Shown here: in pieces, positions 9,401 to 16,901 of the stretch
Layout of the letters: each line of letters begins with the position of its first letter
Numbering within the stretch: the first letter of the stretch is position 1
Origin: [Clostridium] symbiosum
GTDB lineage: Bacteria; Bacillota; Clostridia; Lachnospirales; Lachnospiraceae
Assembly (NCBI GenBank): GCA_021769625.1
Contig: JAETSN010000048.1
Span: forward strand, 1-33,028
Direction of reading: 5' to 3'
Length of the DNA stretch: 33,028 nucleotides
Position numbers and translations under genes: made by a program
Notes under the pieces: generated by a model
What the model was told of the DNA's origin: nothing
What the model saw: the letters and a program-made list of their open reading frames with translations, nothing else
The model's database searches: none

Positions 9401-11743
9401 CTTGACTCAGCCCAACCTGATAATGGTAAACTATACATTGATCTTTCCAGAGTAAAAGCACGTTTTGATGCTACGCATGTATGGCACAAGTGTGAGCAGT
9501 GCTCTGAGTTGACACCCTTCACCCTAAAAGGCAAATGCCCAAGCTGTGGTTCCACTCACATCCATAAGATGAAATTTGATGAATACGAAGCACTTAGTTT
9601 CTGGAGAAAGCCGGTTGCTGACGCGCTCCAAGACGAGCCAATCCACGTAATTGACACAGAAGAGCATACCGCTCAGCTCTCACACAAAGACCAGCGTGAT
9701 GACCTTTGGAGCAAAACCGAACAATATGAGCTGCGCTTTCAGGACTTGATCCAAGATGGTGAAACGCCTGTCGATATTCTCAGCAGCACGACCACCATGG
9801 AAGTTGGTATCGATATTGGTTCCCTGGTTGCAGTTGGCCTGCGAAATATTCCTCCAATGCGTGAAAACTATCAACAGCGAGCAGGTCGTGCAGGCCGACG
9901 TGGATCCAGTTTATCTACAATCGTTACCTTCTGTGAAGATGGTCCCCACGATACATTATACTTCAATGACCCGATTCCCATGTTTCGTGGCGATCCTCGC
10001 AAGCCTTGGATAGATATACGCAGCGAGAAACTCCTCCAACGCCATCTGGCTATGGTTATCCTACAGGAATACCTTACAGAAAATCATATGAGCCTCGATA
10101 CAGTTCCCGCAGCTGTTTTCCTCCAAGACTTCCTTGACAGTTTCAAGAACTATCTTGCTTCCTACAATGTTGATAAGGATAAGCTTCTTTTGCCTATCGG
10201 AGCAGCATTTCATTATTCGGTGTTTGAGGATGATCTCAAAGAGGCCTTTGATACACTTAAAGAAAAATGCCAGGCTCATCCCGAGCTTTTTGGCGTAGAT
10301 GAAGGCGCTAAGGAAGGCGATGCAAAGGTTCTTCTGGATGCTCTCTATGAAGAAGGGATCATCCCAACATATTCATTTCCGAAAAATGTCGTAAGTACCT
10401 ACATCCCGGATATGCACGGGAAGATTCTCTATGAGGTTGACCGTGGACTTGATGTAGCTATTGGAGAATATGCTCCTGGCAGAGCAATTGTTGTTGATAA
10501 ACAAACCTATCAAATTGGCGGATTCTACTATCCTGGAAGTGAACGTCGCCATGGTCAAGCACTAACTCCGGCACGTGCCTACACAGAAGATCCAAATTAT
10601 GTGAAACAGGTTATCTCCTGTGCTGAGTGTGGCTGGTTTGGCCTGATGGAAGAGGATACAAAATGTTGTCCATTCTGTGGGAACAGTGATCTGAAAATCA
10701 CTCGAGAAATGATGCGACCCTGGGGCTTTGCACCAAGAAATGCTGAAGCAATACCAGATGTTCAGCTATCAGAAGAGTATACGGCCGTACAGCAGCCTCT
10801 GTATTCAACCCTACCAGATGCAGAAGAAATGAAACTTGTTCCAGACTGCAAAAACATACGAATCGCTTCTCGAACAAATCAGCGGATCATCATGCTAAAC
10901 AAAGGTTCAGATAACAAAGGTTTCATGGTTTGCAAGGACTGTGGTGCTTCCATGCCAGGCGATGACATTTCTGTTCTAAATGACATTAACAGGCCCTACA
11001 AGTCGAAATATGCTCGAAGCAGATGCCGTCATGGCAATTCCTTTAATGTGAATCTTGGCTATGACTTCATAACTGATATGTTGGTTCTTGAATTCACAAT
11101 TAATGACAAGATTATTGATGTGCGCCGGAATGATAATCCATGGCTTAGCCGCGCAGCTCAATCCTTAGCTGAAGCACTGCGACTGGTAGCTAGCAAAAAA
11201 CTTGATGTTGAATTCACTGAACTTGTCACCGGCTATCGTCTCAGGACTGGATCCAAAGCCTCCTATGTCGATATCTATCTTTATGATAGCCTATCGAGCG
11301 GCGCTGGTTATGCTGTAAGTGTAGCCGATACAATTGCTGAACTACTATCCGACATGAAGAAGCTGTTAAGTTCCTGTGATTGTGGATCTGCTTGTTCCAA
11401 ATGCCTGAAGCATTACAGAAACCAGTATGCACATGGCATGCTTGACCGCTCCGCTGCATTGCAACTCCTTAGATGGGGTATTGATGGAATAAAGGCATCA
11501 CCTATCAAGCCAGAAGCACAGATTAACATGATTATGCCTTTGGCGAATATCCTTAAACAATCTGGTTGCGAAATCACTGCTGATAGTGAAATCATCGCAA
11601 CCAGGCGAAGAAACACAAAGAAGATTGTTATTTACCCAGCAATGTGGATTGAACCACATGCTATTAATACTATTTTTGTGAGCGATGCTTATATCAAATA
11701 CTCCAAACCATATGCTGTTCAAAAGATTCTCGACAATATTTGA
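6497..11743 (+). CDS. Giant SF2 helicase with DUF1998-type zinc cluster (DruE/MrfA/DrmB-like)
   Basis: A 1748-aa superfamily-2 helicase. Motif order: Q-motif-like FAHQ near 92-95, Walker A TGTGSGKT at 112-119, DEAH at 324-327 (VIDEAHMYRG), TTTMEVGIDIG before motif VI QQRAGRAGRRG at 1126-1136. Zinc-ribbon cysteine pairs are interspersed at about 537/565-568, 685-688, 999-1002/1014-1017, 1375-1378/1389-1393 and 1479-1482. Near the C-terminus is C1627-x-C1629-x3-C1633-x2-C1636, the DUF1998 signature shared by MrfA (YprA), DISARM DrmB and Druantia DruE. The length is near that of DruE and far above the roughly 750 aa of MrfA, with about 800 residues between the two RecA lobes. It is the last gene of the operon, coupled to the previous one by TGATG. 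Family knowledge points to a DNA translocase in phage defence; the exact system is unassigned. Confidence 0.88.
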   Translation: MPNGANSIHKQLRTELEDYIKSQYFGKSPLLLSALSDHIDDEGLLYQKPFIESSPAYVTVPNGIETASIQPWMKDYFLQLAEAEIGVFPSPFAHQISALEAATRGEDLFVSTGTGSGKTECFMWPLLAKMATEARNSKESWAKRGVRTIVMYPMNALVSDQISRLRRMIGDPDKKFIKIFRNTCGDEVRRPQFGMYTGRTPYPGAQPSTEQDRKLVKTLARISFPQNDSEKEYFNHLLEDGKIPAKADMHQFLQGLHESRHIPNDEDAELITRFEMQQFCPDILITNYSMLEYMLLRPREQKIWDDTRKWLASNNENNLLFVIDEAHMYRGSSGGEVALLIRRLFHKLGISRNRVQFILTTASMPNKNQQDVDSIMKFANELTASDKATRFCYLTGEREVIDGQLKYDIPTELLLSSDPSQFEDKDELKLSALLSFWHQLEGFDHNINSLKAICNWMYDNLVYYRPFHELLKYCRGNAVSLGELSSGIFPDLDQKNALKAVSVLLAIAPHAKNAKGSVLFPARMHMLFKGISGVYACANANCNCSHSEGGLTLGEIYLSDGNLICPHCGSVVYELYNDRRCGALFFKGYVLKDDPELHGNVYLWRYPGQLMDRRMKEVHLFIPTDDFELPAKQGKNAIKPCYLDVKSGFVNFTDDSSAGKSWIRKLYYCNYSAKGRPQIITFPTCPHCRHQLSTSQLTSFSTRGNQSFFNLIKSQFQLQPTVPGKDDNPDRFPNEGRKVLLFSDSRQRAAKLARDMSDASDISAARQLFAIAIKTMEGQAVEQSMNTLYDYFCLAAAQHHVQMFHADERTKFAEDCASALNNYNRCVKRGRDYAPRFTIANAPVQMQEYLLRLFAGGYNTLYDSATSWIEPTDQALFDAVDALGENHVIVTDEEFIDFFNAWILSICDMSTALGHTINDTVRLKVRPNHGGYGLDKDWGFSKVMRKIMGWSDGDETEMTWKRVLREAFLDSAQPDNGKLYIDLSRVKARFDATHVWHKCEQCSELTPFTLKGKCPSCGSTHIHKMKFDEYEALSFWRKPVADALQDEPIHVIDTEEHTAQLSHKDQRDDLWSKTEQYELRFQDLIQDGETPVDILSSTTTMEVGIDIGSLVAVGLRNIPPMRENYQQRAGRAGRRGSSLSTIVTFCEDGPHDTLYFNDPIPMFRGDPRKPWIDIRSEKLLQRHLAMVILQEYLTENHMSLDTVPAAVFLQDFLDSFKNYLASYNVDKDKLLLPIGAAFHYSVFEDDLKEAFDTLKEKCQAHPELFGVDEGAKEGDAKVLLDALYEEGIIPTYSFPKNVVSTYIPDMHGKILYEVDRGLDVAIGEYAPGRAIVVDKQTYQIGGFYYPGSERRHGQALTPARAYTEDPNYVKQVISCAECGWFGLMEEDTKCCPFCGNSDLKITREMMRPWGFAPRNAEAIPDVQLSEEYTAVQQPLYSTLPDAEEMKLVPDCKNIRIASRTNQRIIMLNKGSDNKGFMVCKDCGASMPGDDISVLNDINRPYKSKYARSRCRHGNSFNVNLGYDFITDMLVLEFTINDKIIDVRRNDNPWLSRAAQSLAEALRLVASKKLDVEFTELVTGYRLRTGSKASYVDIYLYDSLSSGAGYAVSVADTIAELLSDMKKLLSSCDCGSACSKCLKHYRNQYAHGMLDRSAALQLLRWGIDGIKASPIKPEAQINMIMPLANILKQSGCEITADSEIIATRRRNTKKIVIYPAMWIEPHAINTIFVSDAYIKYSKPYAVQKILDNI

Positions 11744-11791
11744 AACAGGCTGTCATCCTCAAACTCCTAGTTGCGAACTGGAATAAGACCG

Positions 11792-11821
11792 AGCCCATCG
11801 ATTGTTGTTGACCGGTGGGCT
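11792..11821 (+). terminator. Stem-loop after the helicase gene
   Basis: AGCCCATCG (11792-11800) pairs with CGGTGGGCT (11813-11821) over 9 bp with one G-U pair and a 12-base loop, 48 bases after the helicase stop. Only a short TTT follows, so it is a weak intrinsic terminator candidate for the operon. The opposite strand carries a pseudogene that ends just beyond it. Confidence 0.5.
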
Positions 11822-11836
11822 TTGCCACACTTATTC

Positions 11837-12082
11837 TCAATCCATTAACCGATGCTCTGGTGTACTTTTCGCATACCTCTCCAAGCCACCGGCAAGAACC
11901 GGCTACGCATACTCCAGAAGTTTATTATAGATTAGTCAGTCTATCTCTAATCGCTGATACATATTGTCGGCAACCTCGTTCTCCACGGCAATCGTGTCAA
12001 TGGAAGTCATGCTACCATCGACAAATTTCAGTTCAATACAGGCAATATTCATATTGAACTCACAAGAAATCAAGCACTCCAT
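11837..12082 (-). pseudogene. DUF6061-like protein, broken by two stop codons
   Basis: The minus-strand frame from the ATG at 12082 reads MECLISCEFNMNIACIEL and later IDTIAVENEVADNMYQR. I recognise this as the DUF6061 family of small proteins common on Lachnospiraceae conjugative elements. The frame meets TGA at codon 49, where relatives carry tryptophan (D-W-LIYN), continues in the same frame with LIYNKLLEYA, meets TAG, then continues to a final TGA at 11837-11839. An intact protein would be about 81 aa; as it stands only 48 residues can be made. Its function is unknown even in intact form. The start overlaps the end of the RlmD-extension remnant by 23 bases. Family identity is from memory. 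Confidence 0.6.
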
Positions 12083-12447
12083 ATTCGTCACCTCTAGTCA
12101 TCCCGAAATGCTTCCATTCTTCCACAATCGCCTTTTCCTTCGCCGGTGGGCATTGCAGTTGCTTGATATCTTCAGACTTTGGTTTATTGTAGTTCTCACG
12201 CTCGATGATACCGCGTTTCTGTCTCACCTGTGCAATATACAGGCTACTGACCTTTAAGCCGGTATGTTCCAGCACATAATCCTTAATCTCTTGATAGGTA
12301 GTATAGCGTTTTTCAAATAGCCGGACTATAAAAACACTATATTTTCTGGCATTTTTCAGCCATAATAAAGTCCAGTTAATTAACGAACGCTATACTAGCT
12401 TTCTTCTCTGCATCGTTCAAATCCAACTCAATTTCAATATGCTGAGT
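12060..12447 (-). pseudogene. RlmD C-terminal extension remnant split by a MITE
   Basis: Directly after the rlmD stop codon the same frame continues with TQHIEIELDLNDAEKKA. It is interrupted at 12397 and resumes at 12300 with TYQEIKDYVLEHTG, then SSLYIAQVRQKRGIIER and a conserved QCPPAKEKAI segment, ending at a TAA at 12060. Removing the 95-bp insertion and one TA restores 96 uninterrupted codons. I recall this module as a C-terminal extension fused to RlmD/TrmA-type methyltransferases in gut Firmicutes, usually at element junctions. Here a TAG cuts it off from rlmD and the insertion breaks it further. The last 71 codons alone stay open (12060-12275), but no Shine-Dalgarno is apparent for them. 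Confidence 0.6.
12301..12395. mobile_element. 95-bp MITE-like element with TA target duplication
   Basis: GTATAGCGTT (12301-12310) and AACGCTATAC (12386-12395) are perfect 10-bp terminal inverted repeats. Weaker complementarity reaches about 30 bp inward (GGACT and AATA blocks match), so the element can fold into one long hairpin. It is flanked by TA at 12299-12300 and 12396-12397. Precise removal of the element plus one TA restores the reading frame of the RlmD extension, strong evidence for insertion. TA duplication and short inverted repeats without a gene fit a non-autonomous relative of IS630/Tc1-mariner elements; that family label is inference. Confidence 0.72.
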
Positions 12448-14019
12448 CTATTTCAATTTGGACAATAAACACACCGTCTCCACATGCACACTCTGGCAGA
12501 ACTGATCGCAGACTCTCCCCTTTATCATTTCATACCCTCCCGCGCAGAGTATCTTCAGATCCCTCGCCAGCGTCGCGGAATCGCAGCTGACATAGACCAC
12601 CCTTTTGGGCTGCATTTTCAGTATCGTATCCAGACATGCTGCGTCACATCCTTTTCTGGGCGGATCCACTACGATCACATCGGGATGGCTCATATCCCAT
12701 GTCTTCCCATCTTCCCCCGCTTCGCTGTTTTCTCTTTCTCCGCTTTCCTGCTTATAAAACTCCGGCAGTATCTCCTCCGCTTTCCCCGCAAAAAACTTAA
12801 CGTTCCCGATTCCGTTCTTCCTGGCGTTCTCCCGGGCGTCCTCTATGGCTTCCGGTATCACTTCCACCCCGTAAACCTGCTTTGCCGCCTGCGCAAGAAA
12901 CAGGGAGATCGTACCGATGCCGCAGTACAGATCCCAGACCGTCTCCCTCCCTGCCAGTTCCGCATAGGAGAGGGCTGTCGAATACAGCTTTTCCGCCTGC
13001 GCCGTGTTGACCTGATAGAAAGACCGCGGAGAGATCTCATACATGACATTCCTGTCAGTTTTTACAAAATCCTCCCCATCGATCCGCAACAGATGCATTT
13101 TATCCCTGATCTTGTCTTTTCCCCAGACCGTATAGGTCTTCTCTCCCATGATGACATTCGTATTGTCATGATTGAGATTCACGGATATACTTGTCATTCC
13201 GTGTACCATCGCCAGCTTGTCCACCAGCTTATTCTGCTCCGGTATCCATTTTCTCCCATAAGTCCTGCCGAAATCCGCTTCCCCCGGATTCCCCTCTTTT
13301 TCCTCTCCGGCATTTCTCTTCTCTGTCCGCCTGCCGGCAGAAGACATTTCTTCTGCATTGATCACAATACAGACCATCAGCTCCCCTGTGGAAAAACCCT
13401 TCCGTATCAGTACATGGCGCACCAGGCCCTGCCCTGTCTTCTCGTCGTAAGCCGCCACATGATACCGCTCCATATGCTGCAATAAGATCTCCAGAATCAT
13501 CTTGTTCTCCGGCGCCCCGATCAGGCAGTCCGTGTTGGCGATGATCGAATGCGTTCTTCCCGCATAAAAACCGGTAACGATCTTTCCTTCTTTAGAGTAG
13601 CCGAAAGGGTACTGCGCCTTATTCCGGTAATGCCATGGATCTTTCATACCGATGGCAGGCTCCATGATCCGCCTGACCTCTTCCGATCCGAACCCACCGA
13701 TCCGTATCAGGTTATTTTCCACTTTCGCCTGTTTGAAGGCAAGCTGCTTTTCGTAGGAAAGCGCCTGAATCTGGCAGCCTCCGCACTGCCTGTGTAAAGC
13801 ACAGGGCGGCTTTACTCTGTCCGGGGACGGCTCAAGTATCTCTTCCAGTCTCGCATAAGCATAATTTTTCTTTACCTTTGTCAGCCGCACTTTTGCGACA
13901 TCCCCGGGCAAAGCGTCCTTGACAAAAAGGGAAAAGCCCTCTATCTTGCCGATGCCTTCCCCTTCCGTTCCGATATCTTCTATCTTCACTGTATAGATCT
14001 GATTTTTCTGAAATGTCAC
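12448..14019 (-). CDS. rlmD: 23S rRNA (uracil-5-)-methyltransferase RlmD/RlmCD
   Basis: SAM-dependent enzyme that makes 5-methyluridine in 23S rRNA. An N-terminal TRAM domain (about 1-60) is followed by the 4Fe-4S ligands C73, C79, C82 (CALHRQCGGC) and C165. The C-terminal Rossmann domain has the SAM motif DLYCGIGTISLFLAQ, the DPPRKG motif, and catalytic cysteine C479 in SCDSATLARD. Two low-complexity charged inserts (EKRNAGEEKEGN and SGERENSEAGEDGK) are unusual. I chose GTG at 14019 because AGGGAGG lies 5 bases upstream; an earlier in-frame GTG at 14040 has no good site. It follows yhaM by about 100 bases on the same strand. In Gram-positives one enzyme (RlmCD) can modify both U747 and U1939, so the exact target is open. 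Its 3' end is the accessory-region boundary. Confidence 0.93.
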   Translation of the reverse strand: MTFQKNQIYTVKIEDIGTEGEGIGKIEGFSLFVKDALPGDVAKVRLTKVKKNYAYARLEEILEPSPDRVKPPCALHRQCGGCQIQALSYEKQLAFKQAKVENNLIRIGGFGSEEVRRIMEPAIGMKDPWHYRNKAQYPFGYSKEGKIVTGFYAGRTHSIIANTDCLIGAPENKMILEILLQHMERYHVAAYDEKTGQGLVRHVLIRKGFSTGELMVCIVINAEEMSSAGRRTEKRNAGEEKEGNPGEADFGRTYGRKWIPEQNKLVDKLAMVHGMTSISVNLNHDNTNVIMGEKTYTVWGKDKIRDKMHLLRIDGEDFVKTDRNVMYEISPRSFYQVNTAQAEKLYSTALSYAELAGRETVWDLYCGIGTISLFLAQAAKQVYGVEVIPEAIEDARENARKNGIGNVKFFAGKAEEILPEFYKQESGERENSEAGEDGKTWDMSHPDVIVVDPPRKGCDAACLDTILKMQPKRVVYVSCDSATLARDLKILCAGGYEMIKGRVCDQFCQSVHVETVCLLSKLK

Positions 14020-14116
14020 CTTCTCCTCCCTCTGCTGCACCTCTTTTTCATCGTATATCCCTTTTCTGCATACGTCTGCTTATTGCGACATATATCTGCG
14101 CCGCAAAATTCCCCTA

Positions 14117-15064
14117 TCACTCCACCTGCGTCGCCGTCACATTAGAGTCCAGCAATCTGTTAAAGCCGAGCCAGCCTTTATTGTCCGCCGCATTGTCCAA
14201 CAGTTCCGTAAATGTCTCCAGTTTCGCGTCCGTATTATCCGCAAAATTGAGAGCCACCGCCTCGATAATGGCAGGCTTTTTCGGCGAGCCGAACTCAAAC
14301 TCTCCGTGGTGGGATAAGATGCAATGCTTTAATTCCGAGGCAAGCCGCGCCGGAAATCCGTCGATCTCACGGATCTTCTCCCCCACCATTTCCGTCCCCA
14401 TCACAATATGTCCGAGGAAATTGCCGTCATCCGTATAATCGTTCATCGGAAACGCCGAGAGCTCTCTCACCTTTCCGATGTCATGACAGAGGGCAGCCGT
14501 GATCAGCAGATCCTTGTTCAGTTTTTTATATCTTGTACAGTAAAAATCACAGAGTTTTGCAACGCTCAGCGTATGCTCCAACAGGCCGCCCACAAAACCG
14601 TGATGCACGGTCTTTGCCGCGGAGGAATTCTTAAACTTCTCCACGAACTCCTTATCCTCCACAAACAGCTTCTGGCACAGTTTCCTTAACCATGGATTGG
14701 TTATCCCTTTTATGTACTGCATCACTTCGCCGTACATCTCCTCAATATTATAAGCGCTCACCGGCAGATAGTTCTTCGGCTCATATTCCCCGGTCTTCGC
14801 GCATCTGGTACGCTTTACATTCAGCTGCAGCATCCCCTGAAAGCTGTTCACATCCCCGTAAACTTCCACATAGTCCATCGCCTCAAAATCAGCAATACCC
14901 GCATTGTTCGGATCCCATATCTTCGCTTCGATAGTGCCCGTTTTATCCTGCAGCGTTGCCGTCTCATAGGGCTTTCCATTCTTTGTCACCGCAGATGCCT
15001 TATGCTTGCAGAGATAAATATCAAATATTTTGTCGCCCTCTTTAAAGTCCCTGATAAATTTCAT
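14117..15064 (-). CDS. yhaM: 3'-5' exoribonuclease YhaM
   Basis: A 315-aa protein, the usual length for YhaM. Residues 1-90 form an OB-fold nucleic-acid-binding domain (TLQDKTGTIEAKIWD). The HD phosphohydrolase domain follows, with HHGFVGGLLEHTLSV (H164) and the HD pair H194-D195 in ALCHDIGKV; later conserved histidines are in LKHCILSHHGEFEFG. YhaM removes nucleotides from RNA 3' ends and takes part in mRNA turnover. ATG at 15064 follows AGAGGG at a normal distance. It lies upstream of rlmD on the same strand and downstream of the HtrA-like gene, from which it is separated by three hairpins. Confidence 0.93.
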   Translation of the reverse strand: MKFIRDFKEGDKIFDIYLCKHKASAVTKNGKPYETATLQDKTGTIEAKIWDPNNAGIADFEAMDYVEVYGDVNSFQGMLQLNVKRTRCAKTGEYEPKNYLPVSAYNIEEMYGEVMQYIKGITNPWLRKLCQKLFVEDKEFVEKFKNSSAAKTVHHGFVGGLLEHTLSVAKLCDFYCTRYKKLNKDLLITAALCHDIGKVRELSAFPMNDYTDDGNFLGHIVMGTEMVGEKIREIDGFPARLASELKHCILSHHGEFEFGSPKKPAIIEAVALNFADNTDAKLETFTELLDNAADNKGWLGFNRLLDSNVTATQVE

Positions 15065-15126
15065 GATATCCCTCTTTCTTTCTATATTTATATTGTATTT
15101 TTTCTGCCTTTCACACTACCCGTCAT

Positions 15127-15141
15127 GCCGCCATCGGCGGC
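15127..15141. repeat. Short perfect hairpin
   Basis: GCCGCC-ATC-GGCGGC forms a 6-bp stem with a 3-base loop. It is one of three consecutive hairpins in the gap between the HtrA-like gene and yhaM. Confidence 0.6.
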
Positions 15142-15154
15142 ACAAACAATACGT

Positions 15155-15179
15155 GAAGAACGCTGCTTTTGCGTTCTTC
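15155..15179. repeat. Hairpin with 9-bp stem
   Basis: GAAGAACGC (15155-15163) pairs perfectly with GCGTTCTTC (15171-15179) around a 7-base loop. Second of the three consecutive hairpins. Confidence 0.65.
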
Positions 15180-15180
15180 G

Positions 15181-15237
15181 GTGTGAGAAGATTTTCTTAG
15201 CGGGTGTCCTTTGGCCGCTTAGAAAATCTTCTCACAC
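15181..15237. repeat. Long 23-bp inverted repeat after the HtrA-like gene
   Basis: Positions 15181-15203 and 15215-15237 are inverted repeats of 23 bp with one mismatch and an 11-base loop. The end of the stem lies one base from the stop codon of the HtrA-like gene on the minus strand. It could stop or stabilise that transcript, but no T-tract follows on either strand, so a classical terminator is not shown. Confidence 0.7.
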
Positions 15238-15238
15238 T

Positions 15239-16708
15239 TCACTTTGCTGCCTGTTCCTGCAGCGTCACAGTGACCGACATCTCCTGATATTCTCCCTTTC
15301 CCTGGCTCTGTCTTGCCACGGTCAGTCTCAGGCTCTGCCCTACCTGGGCTTTCATTAATATATTCACAAATTCCGCATAAGATACAATGTCCGTATCTCC
15401 TGCTCTCACGATGATATCTCCGTTCTGCAGTCCCGCCTGCATCGCAGGGGAATCCATGTCGATTCCTGTGATATAAGCGCCCTTCGGAAGCTGATATTCC
15501 TGAGAGATCATGCTGTTCGGTTCTGCGCCCTGAATTCCCAGATACGCCATCTTCTCACCGTTGGAAAGCTTTTCTATCGTTCTTTTCAGCTCCGAAATGC
15601 CGATACCGCACAGCCGGTTCTGCATATCACTGTTTTCATTGTTGTTATACAGGATACCGACTACCTCCCCCCGCATATTGGCGATCACGCCGCTGGCGGA
15701 TTTACTGCCGTAGATATCCGTCGTCAGCATCTTATAATCAGAATCCATCAATCCCAGTGCCGTTCCCTGAGAAGTCACCATACCGTAACAGACAGAACCG
15801 CTGATCCCGACAGGGGAACCCACTACGATCACCGGCTGTCCCACCAGCGCACGCCCTGCGGAACTGCCTAAAGACGCATATGTTATCGCATCCTGCTGTT
15901 CCCTGCTCAGTTCGGATAAAGGCAGTGCAAGAACGGCAAGCCCCGTTGTCCGGTCTATCTCCTTTACAGTTGCCTCTTTCCGCCCCTCCCCAAGAGAGAC
16001 CGAAATGCTGTCTGCATCCTCCAGCTCTTTATAGCCCGCAAGTATCAAAAGTTCCTTTCCATTATCGGCCACGATCAGCCCGGACGTCACACCGGTATTC
16101 TCCAGCGTATCGTTGATCCAGTTCACATCCGAACGGACTGCCGTCACAGAAACTATGCTCTTCTCCACTTCCGTCCGCAGTTCACCGAGTACATTATACA
16201 GCGCCTGATAGTCTTCCAGCGTAGTGGTTTTCTCCGTTTCTTCCCCGGACACTTCCGTGTCTGATCCTTCTGCCGGAGCATCTTCACCGGCTGCTGCATT
16301 TCCATCCTGTCCTTCTGCTTCCTGTTCTCCCGGATTTTCTGTATTCCCGTTCCCGCTCTCTGCCGCTTCCTCCTCGCGAATGATCTGCAGCTCCGTCTCA
16401 TCCGCCGCCATATCCTCCGGATTCACTTCCTGCTCCTGCTCCGGAAAGCGCACGATCTCCGCCTTCTCCTCCGGATAGATCATCCGGTTGATCACAGGTT
16501 CCAACAGCAGAAACGTAACGCAGGCCACCAGCCCGAACACCATCGCCATCACAACCGTAATGACTGTCCGCCGCACCAGTTTTTTTCTGTTAACAGGCCG
16601 TTCCTTAATCTTTTCCTGTAAAAAATTAATTTCTGAACTGATCTCCGAATCCAGATCCGACTGCTGCCCCACTGCCTCTTTTTCCTGAAGTTCCTCTTCC
16701 TTCTGCAT
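15239..16708 (-). CDS. Membrane-anchored HtrA-like PDZ protein, probably inactive protease
   Basis: A 489-aa protein (numbering here from a TTG six codons upstream, 16726). A cytoplasmic N-terminus leads to one membrane helix (about 52-76), a long acidic Glu/Gly-rich linker (about 85-165), a trypsin-like domain (about 190-385) and a PDZ domain (about 395-490, with SPAMQAGLQNGDIIVRAGD). The fold of HtrA/DegP is evident in MRGEVVGIL and VVGSPVGISG. The catalytic His position (ILTNxHVV in HtrA) reads LLILAGYKEL, the Asp position (SDLAVL) reads TGLAVL, and GNSGGP is replaced by SKSASGV. It is therefore probably a pseudoprotease acting as an extracytoplasmic sensor or scaffold. I chose ATG at 16708, preceded by GGTGAG, over the TTG. 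Confidence 0.82.
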   Translation of the reverse strand: MQKEEELQEKEAVGQQSDLDSEISSEINFLQEKIKERPVNRKKLVRRTVITVVMAMVFGLVACVTFLLLEPVINRMIYPEEKAEIVRFPEQEQEVNPEDMAADETELQIIREEEAAESGNGNTENPGEQEAEGQDGNAAAGEDAPAEGSDTEVSGEETEKTTTLEDYQALYNVLGELRTEVEKSIVSVTAVRSDVNWINDTLENTGVTSGLIVADNGKELLILAGYKELEDADSISVSLGEGRKEATVKEIDRTTGLAVLALPLSELSREQQDAITYASLGSSAGRALVGQPVIVVGSPVGISGSVCYGMVTSQGTALGLMDSDYKMLTTDIYGSKSASGVIANMRGEVVGILYNNNENSDMQNRLCGIGISELKRTIEKLSNGEKMAYLGIQGAEPNSMISQEYQLPKGAYITGIDMDSPAMQAGLQNGDIIVRAGDTDIVSYAEFVNILMKAQVGQSLRLTVARQSQGKGEYQEMSVTVTLQEQAAK

Positions 16709-16901
16709 ACCACTCACCACTCTCAACTATCTGCCAAAAATTCCCGCTCCACAGTTTGCTGTCTCCGGCTTACTGTGCACAGCCACCCACCACAAACTCC
16801 ACCCCCTAAGTATAGACGATTCCCAAAATCCTGTAAAGTTTTTCCCATAAAGTTATAAGATGTGATACAATATAAAAAAGTAAACCATAAGGACAACCGT
16901 T

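Noticed and set aside
12484-13485. A 333-codon open frame on the plus strand
   Set aside because: It is antisense to rlmD, whose Fe-S, SAM and catalytic motifs are intact; the plus-strand product has no recognisable domain.
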